A stretch of 64,000 bases of DNA from Paractinoplanes deccanensis. Lineage in GTDB: Bacteria; Actinomycetota; Actinomycetes; Mycobacteriales; Micromonosporaceae. The position numbers were made by a program, and so were the translations under genes. The stretch is from positions 1 through 64,000 of the forward strand of contig NZ_BOMI01000128.1 of NCBI RefSeq assembly GCF_016862115.1, written 5' to 3'. This document shows, piece by piece, positions 54,232-64,000 of this stretch. How positions within the stretch are numbered: position 1 is the stretch's first letter; every line of letters begins with the position of its first letter. The notes under the pieces were generated by a model. That model was not told the DNA's origin and searched no databases. It was given only the letters and a program-made list of their open reading frames with translations.

Positions 54232-54932
54232 GCATCGCACCCCAGGACGGCCACGAGCCGGTCGGCGCCGACATCGACGCGCCGGCGCAGACGCCGGCCG
54301 GCCCGCAGAAGGGCATGTTCGGCATCACCGGCACCGGCGACGTCTCCGGCTTCGGCGGCCTGGTCCGGCGGCGGCCCGAGCAGGCGAGCAGCCCCAAGCC
54401 GTACGGCGGGTACTTCGACGAGGTCACCGACGCGCTCGAGGAGGCCTACCCCGCCTTCGCCGACGCGATCGAGAAGGTCGTCGTCGACCGGGGCGAGCTG
54501 ACCCTGCACATCAAGGCGGAGCGGATCGCCGAGGTCGTCCAGATCATGCGGGACGACGAGTCGCTGCGGTTCGAGCTCTGCTCGTCGGTGTCCGGCGTGG
54601 ACTACCTGGGCAGCGACCCGCGCCGGCTGCACGTGGTCTACCACCTGACGTCGATGACGTACCGGCGCCGCGTACGGCTGGAGGTGGCCGTCGCCGACGG
54701 CGTCAGCGTGCCGAGCGTGACCAGCGTCTATCCCACCGCCGACTGGCAGGAGCGGGAGACGTACGACATGTTCGGCGTGGTCTTCGCGGGCCACCCGAAC
54801 CTGACGCGGGTGCTCATGCCGGACGACTGGGAGGGCCACCCGCAGCGCAAGGACTACCCGCTCGGCGGCGTCCCCGTCGAGTACAAGGGCGCCGAGATTC
54901 CGCCTCCTGACCAGCGGAGGGTCTACCAATGA
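54228..54932 (+). CDS. nuoC: NADH-quinone oxidoreductase subunit C
   Basis: 234 residues. A ~60-residue Pro/Gly-rich N-extension precedes the 30-kDa subunit domain: CSSVSGVDYLGSDPRRLHVVYHL, YPTADWQERETYDMFGVVFAGHPNLTRVLMPDDWEGHPQRKDYPLGG (key parts W-ERE-YD and HPLRKDYPL-like). Sits between B and D in the peripheral arm. ATGA overlap with nuoB; nuoD overlaps its stop. Confidence 0.96.
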   Translation: MSIAPQDGHEPVGADIDAPAQTPAGPQKGMFGITGTGDVSGFGGLVRRRPEQASSPKPYGGYFDEVTDALEEAYPAFADAIEKVVVDRGELTLHIKAERIAEVVQIMRDDESLRFELCSSVSGVDYLGSDPRRLHVVYHLTSMTYRRRVRLEVAVADGVSVPSVTSVYPTADWQERETYDMFGVVFAGHPNLTRVLMPDDWEGHPQRKDYPLGGVPVEYKGAEIPPPDQRRVYQ

Positions 54933-56254
54933 CACAGTCCGGATACGCAACCGAGCGCGAGACCACCGAGGGACGCGTCTTCACCGTCACGGGCGGCGAC
55001 TGGGACACCGTCACCGAGAGCATCGACCCGCTGAGCAACGAGAAGATCGTCGTCAACATGGGCCCGCAGCACCCGTCGACGCACGGCGTTCTGCGGCTCG
55101 TGCTCGAGCTCGAGGGCGAGACCGTCCAGGAGGTGCGCCCGGTCGTCGGCTACCTCCACACCGGCATCGAGAAGAACCTCGAATACCGCAACTGGACGCA
55201 GGGCACCACCTTCGTCACCCGGGCCGACTATCTCGCGCCGCTGTTCAACGAGGCCGGCTACTGCCTCGCCGTCGAGAAGCTGCTCGGCATCACCGACCAG
55301 ATCACCGAGCGTGCCAACACCATCCGGGTGCTCTTCATGGAGCTGAACCGGATCTCGTCGCACCTCGTCTGGCTGGCCACCACGGGCATGGAGCTGGGCG
55401 CCATCTCGATGATGCTCTACGGCTTCCGCGAGCGTGAGTACATCCTCGACATCTTCGAGGAGACCTCCGGCCTGCGGATGAACCACGCCTACTTCCGCCC
55501 GGGCGGGGTGGCGCAGGACATCCCCGAGTCGGCGATCAAGAAGATCCGCGACTTTCTGGTCTACCTGCCCAAGAAGCTCAAGGAGTACGAGGCCATGCTC
55601 TCCGGCCAGGTGATCTGGCAGGAGCGCACCCAGGGTGTCGCCGTGCTCGACGTGACCGGCTGCCTCGCGCTCGGCGTCACCGGACCCGTCCTGCGCTCCG
55701 CGGGACTGGCTTGGGACCTGCGGAAGACGATGCCCTACTGCGGCTATGAGAATTATGAGTTCGACGTCCCGACCGCGACGACCGCCGACGTCTGGGGGCG
55801 GTACCAGGTCCGTCTCGCCGAGATCCGAGAGTCACTCAAGATCATAGAGCAGGCGCTCGACCGGCTGCGGCCGGGGCCGATCTTCATCGCCGACAAAAAG
55901 ATAGCCTGGCCTGCGCAATTGGCCGTCGGGCTGGACGGCATGGGCAACTCCCTCGAGCATGTGGCCAAGATCATGGGCCAGTCGATGGAGTCCCTTATCC
56001 ACCATTTCAAGCTCGTGACCGAGGGCTTCCGGGTGCCGGCGGGCCAGGTCTACGTCGCGATCGAGCACCCGCGCGGAGAGCTCGGCGTGCACGCGGTCTC
56101 CGACGGCGGCACCCATCCGTACCGGGTGCACATGCGCGACCCGAGCTTCGTGAACCTCCAGGCCATCCCCGCGATGGCCGAAGGTGCGCTGCTGGCCGAC
56201 GTCATTGCCGGTGGCGCGTCCCTTGACCCCGTGATGGGTGGGTGTGACCGGTAA
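54929..56254 (+). CDS. nuoD: NADH-quinone oxidoreductase subunit D
   Basis: 441 residues, the 49-kDa subunit that forms the quinone pocket with B. NMGPQHPSTHGVLRLVLELEG and GYLHTGIEKN carry the quinone His and nearby residues; MNHAYFRPGGVA and the final VMGGCDR are conserved. ATG overlaps the nuoC stop; its stop shares a base with nuoE. Confidence 0.97.
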   Translation: MTQSGYATERETTEGRVFTVTGGDWDTVTESIDPLSNEKIVVNMGPQHPSTHGVLRLVLELEGETVQEVRPVVGYLHTGIEKNLEYRNWTQGTTFVTRADYLAPLFNEAGYCLAVEKLLGITDQITERANTIRVLFMELNRISSHLVWLATTGMELGAISMMLYGFREREYILDIFEETSGLRMNHAYFRPGGVAQDIPESAIKKIRDFLVYLPKKLKEYEAMLSGQVIWQERTQGVAVLDVTGCLALGVTGPVLRSAGLAWDLRKTMPYCGYENYEFDVPTATTADVWGRYQVRLAEIRESLKIIEQALDRLRPGPIFIADKKIAWPAQLAVGLDGMGNSLEHVAKIMGQSMESLIHHFKLVTEGFRVPAGQVYVAIEHPRGELGVHAVSDGGTHPYRVHMRDPSFVNLQAIPAMAEGALLADVIAGGASLDPVMGGCDR

Positions 56255-57323
56255 TGACAGCAACCCAGGTGGAGTTCTCCCCCGCCGCCGCTCCACTGGC
56301 CGAGAAGCTGCTCGACCAGGCAAACGAGATCATCGCTCGCTACCCCGAGGGGCGCAGCCGCTCGGCGCTGCTCCCGCTGCTCCACCTGGTGCAGACCGTC
56401 GAGGGCCACGTCAGCCCGAACGGCGTGGCGTTCTGCGCCGAGATCCTGGGCATCAACAAGGCCCAGGTCGGCGCGGTCGCGACGTTCTACACGATGTACA
56501 AGCGCCGCCCCACCGGCGAATACCTCGTGAGCGTCTGCACCAACACGCTCTGCAACACGCTCGGCGGGCAGGAGGTCTACGACCAGCTCTCCGAAGTGCT
56601 CGGCGTGGGGCACGACGAGACCACCGCCGACGGCCGCATCACGCTGGAGCACGCCGAGTGCCTCGCCGCGTGCGACTACGCGCCGGTGGTCACGGTCAAC
56701 TACGACTTCGCCCTCGACGAGGCCACCCCCGAGGCCGCGGTCGGCCTGGTGGAGAAGCTGCGCGACGGCCGGCCGTACACGCCGGCCCGCGGCGCCCGGA
56801 TCTGCTCGCTCAAGGAGATGCAGATCCAGCTCGCCGGGTTCGCCGACCCGCGTGAGGGCGCCGTCGGCGACGGCCGGGCCGGCGCGCCGACGCTGCGCGG
56901 CGTGACCCTCGCCCAGCAGCACGGCATCGCGGTGCCGGACTTCAACCCCGACACCCCCATCACCAAGACCAAGCCCTCCCCGCGCGAGGAGAACAAGGGC
57001 AAGGTCGCCACAGTCGTGGAAAAGGCCACGGGCGCCGTGAAGGCCGCGGCGGCCAAGGTCGAGGAGAAGGTCGAGGCGCGCCGTACCGCCAAGACCTCCG
57101 AAAAGGCCGGCGAGCCGACCAAGCCGGGTGACGCCAAGGACCCCGAGGTGCGCACGGCCGAGCAGCGCAACCCCGACGCGAGCTCGCCCGACAAGACGGG
57201 CGACGCCAAGGTGACCCCGCCGGCGCCGAGCAACCCCGCGGAGGCGGCCGGCGCCTCGGCGAACGAGCCCGCCGGTGACGGCAAGCCCGCCGGCGACACC
57301 GCCCGCGGCAGCGAGGAGGCGAA

Positions 57324-57327
<4 letters not shown>
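56254..57327 (+). CDS. nuoE: NADH-quinone oxidoreductase subunit E with long acidic/basic tail
   Basis: 357 residues. Residues ~1-200 are the 24-kDa 2Fe-2S subunit: CTNTLC and CLAAC are the four ligands. Residues ~205-357 are a disordered Ala/Lys/Pro/Glu tail with repeated EKV/TAKTSEKAGEP-like pieces, not found in E. coli (166 residues) and longer than in M. tuberculosis. It may stabilise or tether the peripheral arm. ATG overlaps the nuoD stop (TAATG). Confidence 0.94.
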
Positions 57328-61110
<3,783 letters not shown>

Positions 61111-61114
<4 letters not shown>

Positions 61115-62490
61115 AGTCGACGATCCTGGCGGCCCATGCCGTCGACCCCACCCTCCAGACGTTCGCTGACGACGTCTGGTGGATCACGCTGATCAAGCTG
61201 TTCGGCGTCTTCGTCCTGCTGCTCCTGTTGACGCTCTTCACGATCAACTACGAGCGCAAGGTCGTCGCCCGGATGGCGGTGCGGCCCGGTCCCAACCAGG
61301 TCGGCCCCAAGGGATGGCTGCAGAGCCTCACGGACGGCGTGAAGCTGCCGTTCAAGGAGGAGATCATCCCGAAGACCGCCGACAAGGTGGTCTACTTCAT
61401 CGCCCCGGTCATCTCGGCGACCACGGCCTTCACCGCCTTCTCGGTCATCCCGTTCGGCGGCGTGGTCACCATGTTCGGCCAGCGCACCGCGTTGCAGCTC
61501 ACCGACGTGCCGGTCTCGGTGCTGGTGCTGCTCGCCTGCTCCTCGATGAGCGTGTACGGCGTGGTGCTCGCGGGCTGGGCCTCCGGCTCGACGTACCCGC
61601 TGCTGGGCGGCCTGCGGTCGAGCGCACAGATGATCTCGTACGAGGTCGCCATGGGCCTGTCCATCGTGGCCGTCTTCATGACCGCCGGCACGATGAGCAC
61701 CTCGCAGATCGTGGCCGCGCAGGCGCAGGGCAACCCGGTGAACATCCTCGGCTGGGAGGCGACGACCCCGAGCTGGTACGCGGTGCTGCTGCTGCCGAGC
61801 TTCGTCATCTACTGCATCGCGGCCGTCGGCGAGACCAACCGGGCGCCGTTCGACCTGCCCGAGGCGGAGTCCGAGCTGGTCGGCGGCTTCCACACCGAGT
61901 ACTCGTCGTTCAAGTTCGCGCTCTTCTTCCTCGCCGAGTACATCAACATGATCACCGTCTCGGCGTTCGCCACCACGCTGTTCCTCGGCGGCTGGCGCGC
62001 CCCGTGGCCGATCACGTGGTTCTGGGAGGGCGCCAACTCCGGCTACTTCGCGCTGATCTGGTTCTTCGCCAAGGTGCTGCTGCTCCTGTTCGGCTTCATC
62101 TGGCTGCGGGCCACCCTGCCCCGGATGCGCTACGACCAGTTCATGCGGTTCGGCTGGAAGGTCCTCATCCCGGTCAACCTGGTGTGGATCCTCTTCCTGA
62201 GCTACATCAAGATTGCCAACAACGAGCTGTCGCAGCAGGCCAAGTGGTTCTCGATCGTCGGCATCGTGGTGGTCGTCCTGCTGATCGCCATGCTCTGGCC
62301 GGCGGCCCGCAAGCCGCGGCAGCTCTCGATCGAGGAACAGCTGGCCTCGCGACCACCGGGCAGCTTCCCGGTGCCACCGATCGATCTCCAGGTGCCACCC
62401 AGTCCACGGGCCCGCCGTGCGGTGGCCGAACGCGCTCCCGCCTCCGTCGGCGGCGACTCCTCCCTCGCTCCGGAAGACAAGGAGGTGTGA
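61111..62490 (+). CDS. nuoH: NADH-quinone oxidoreductase subunit H
   Basis: 459 residues, eight or nine helices. YERKVVARMAVRPGPNQVGPKG and ETNRAPFDLPEAESELVGGFHTEYS are the signature loops of the quinone channel. The ~70-residue C-terminal tail is Arg/Pro/Ser-rich and cytoplasmic. ATG overlaps the nuoG stop. Confidence 0.97.
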
Positions 62491-62491
62491 C

Positions 62492-63085
62492 GTGGGCACG
62501 TTCACCGGCTCGTTCAAGGGCTTCGGAGTGACCTTCGCGCACATGTTCCGCAAGGTCATCACCACCGACTACCCGTTCTCGCCGCCGACGCCGGCCCCGC
62601 GCTACCACGGCCGGCACATCCTCAACCGCCATCCGGACGGCCTGGAGAAGTGCATCGGGTGCGAGCTCTGCGCCTGGGCCTGCCCGGCCGACGCGATCTA
62701 CGTCGAGGGTGCCAACAACACCGACGAGCAGCGCTTCTCGCCCGGTGAGCGGTACGCGGGCATCTACCAGATCAACTATGCGCGGTGCATCTTCTGCGGT
62801 CTCTGCATCGAGGCCTGCCCGACCCGTTCGCTCACCATGAGCAACGAGTACGAGCTGGCCCGCGACAGCCGGCAGGACCTGATCTTCACGAAGAAGGAGC
62901 TGCTGGCACCGCTGCTGCCGGGCATGGAGCAGCCGCCCCACCCGATGCGCCTGGGCGAGACCGACAAGGACTACTACGTCGGCGCTCTCACCAACCCGGG
63001 CACCTCGGTCGGCGCGGAGCGGGCGCCCTGGGCGACCAACGAGGCGTCCGACGCCACGGGCGAGGCCGCGAAGGAGGGCGTGTGA
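62492..63085 (+). CDS. nuoI: NADH-quinone oxidoreductase subunit I
   Basis: 197 residues, two 4Fe-4S clusters: CIGCELCAWACP and CIFCGLCIEACP. GTG start with the strong AAGGAGG site before it. The C-tail is longer than in E. coli. Confidence 0.97.
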   Translation: MGTFTGSFKGFGVTFAHMFRKVITTDYPFSPPTPAPRYHGRHILNRHPDGLEKCIGCELCAWACPADAIYVEGANNTDEQRFSPGERYAGIYQINYARCIFCGLCIEACPTRSLTMSNEYELARDSRQDLIFTKKELLAPLLPGMEQPPHPMRLGETDKDYYVGALTNPGTSVGAERAPWATNEASDATGEAAKEGV

Positions 63086-63828
63086 TGGACCACGTCTCCA
63101 CCGGCGAGGCCGTCGCGTTCTGGATCCTCGGCTCGATCTCGGTGATCGGCGCGCTCGGCATGGTCCTCGCCCGCAACGCGGTGCACTCCGCGCTCTGGCT
63201 CGTGCTGACGATGCTCTGCCTGGGCTTCCTCTACGTGGTCAACGCGGCGCCGTTCCTCGGCATGGTGCAGATCATCGTCTACACCGGCGCGATCATGATG
63301 CTGTTCCTCTTCGTGCTCATGCTGGTGGGCCGCGACGCCTCGGACTCGCTGATCGAGACGTTGCGGGGCCAGCGGATCGCGGCCATCGTGCTCGGCGTCG
63401 GCTTCGCCATCCTGGTCGGCACCGGGCTGGCCCGGGCGCTGGGCGACACCCCCGTGGTCGGCCTGGCCGAGGCGAACGCCAACGGCAACGTGCAGGGCCT
63501 GGCGGCGCTGCTGTTCACCCGCTACGTCTTCGCCTTCGAGGTCACGTCGGCGCTGCTCATCACGGCGGCGGTCGGCGCGATGATCCTGGCGCACGTCGAG
63601 CGCGCCAAGGCGGACGTCGTCGACCAGCTCACCCGCATGAAGCAGCGCTTCCGCCCGGGCAACTACCCCGGGCCGAAGGCGGGACCGGGCGTCTACGCCA
63701 ACACGATGTCGGTCGCCGCCCCGGCCCGCCTGCCGGACGGCAACGGCGCCGAGCGGAGCATCTCGCCCATCCTGCCCATCCGTGAGCTGACGGCGGACGA
63801 GGCGGCCCCGAAGGGAACCGAGAAGTGA
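63085..63828 (+). CDS. nuoJ: NADH-quinone oxidoreductase subunit J
   Basis: 247 residues, five helices; ARNAVHSALWLVLTMLCLGFLYVVNAAPFLGMVQIIVYTGAIMMLFLFVLML is the conserved core (key parts NAVHSAL and VYTGAIMMLFLF). A ~80-residue charged tail follows. ATG overlaps the nuoI stop (TGATG). Confidence 0.96.
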   Translation: MDHVSTGEAVAFWILGSISVIGALGMVLARNAVHSALWLVLTMLCLGFLYVVNAAPFLGMVQIIVYTGAIMMLFLFVLMLVGRDASDSLIETLRGQRIAAIVLGVGFAILVGTGLARALGDTPVVGLAEANANGNVQGLAALLFTRYVFAFEVTSALLITAAVGAMILAHVERAKADVVDQLTRMKQRFRPGNYPGPKAGPGVYANTMSVAAPARLPDGNGAERSISPILPIRELTADEAAPKGTEK

Positions 63829-64000
63829 CTCCTGACTACTACCTCGTTCTGGCGGCCATCCTGTTCACCATCGGCGCCGCCGGGGTGCTCGTCCGCCGCA
63901 ACGCGATCGTGCTGTTCATGTGCATCGAGCTGATGCTCAACGCCGCGAACCTCGCGCTGGTCACCTTCAGCCGCATCAACGGCAGCCTCGACGGCCAGAT
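63825..64000 (+). CDS. nuoK: NADH-quinone oxidoreductase subunit K (partial)
   Basis: The first 58 codons are present; the rest lies beyond the window. TPDYYLVLAAILFTIGAAGV and FMCIELMLNAANLALV match NuoK, including the conserved Glu in CIELMLNA. GTG start overlaps the nuoJ stop (GTGA). Confidence 0.95.
   Translation, partial: MTPDYYLVLAAILFTIGAAGVLVRRNAIVLFMCIELMLNAANLALVTFSRINGSLDGQ

Overview
This 64 kb window is high-GC actinobacterial chromosome with no phage, transposon, CRISPR, tRNA or rRNA gene that I could see. The gene content fits a filamentous actinomycete, most likely of the Micromonosporaceae (inference): a BldC-like regulator, menaquinone made by the futalosine (mqn) route, a SigE-family sigma factor, a secreted GH64 glucanase with a ricin-type lectin domain, and many GTG starts and 4-nt ATGA/GTGA gene overlaps. 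Gene order broadly follows the hemL-ccd/res, mqn and nuo parts of the Streptomyces coelicolor core chromosome.

Layout. 0.1-8.3 kb: a stress/osmotic signalling block. A kinase/phosphatase protein (OsaC-like) diverges from a soluble poly-HAMP hybrid histidine kinase (OsaA-like) and a stand-alone receiver (OsaB-like); then come a thioredoxin, a MerR regulator and a STAS anti-anti-sigma factor. 8.4-14.3 kb: hemL, a histidine phosphatase, tlpA, ccdA, resB and ccsB, an operon for haem supply and cytochrome c maturation. 14.3-21 kb: a secreted protein of unknown function, then mqnL-mqnP, an inserted sigma factor/membrane protein pair, mqnM, a bldC-like gene and an Lrp/AsnC gene. 21-28.4 kb (all minus strand): a DUF1089 protein, a DEAD-box helicase, a very proline-rich tail-anchored protein and an NlpC/P60 hydrolase. 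28.5-33.4 kb: mqnE, two small membrane proteins and a FecCD/BtuCD-type ABC importer. 33.4-34.2 kb: a gene-free minisatellite. 34.2-39.8 kb: a VOC protein, HelD, an ArsR-like regulator, an MFS exporter and mqnA. 39.9-49 kb: an LPVTG surface protein, a thioesterase with an odd upstream small ORF, GH64, an aldo/keto reductase and a SWIM/SNF2 pair. 49-64 kb: mqnC, menG, a small unknown gene, menJ and nuoA-nuoK, with nuoK cut by the window edge.

Together the window is a respiratory-chain hub: quinone synthesis (mqnA, C, E, L, P, M, menG, menJ; mqnB and mqnD are not here), complex I, haem and cytochrome c maturation. A near-consensus Rex operator in front of menJ-nuo ties this to the NADH/NAD+ ratio. 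Several starts sit exactly 7 nt after a TANNNT box and are probably leaderless. The less conventional signals are an autoregulated-looking ECF module inside the mqn cluster, a leaderless 43-codon ORF that looks like a decayed methyltransferase start, three convergent gene pairs that share stop codons, and several tandem-repeat tracts.
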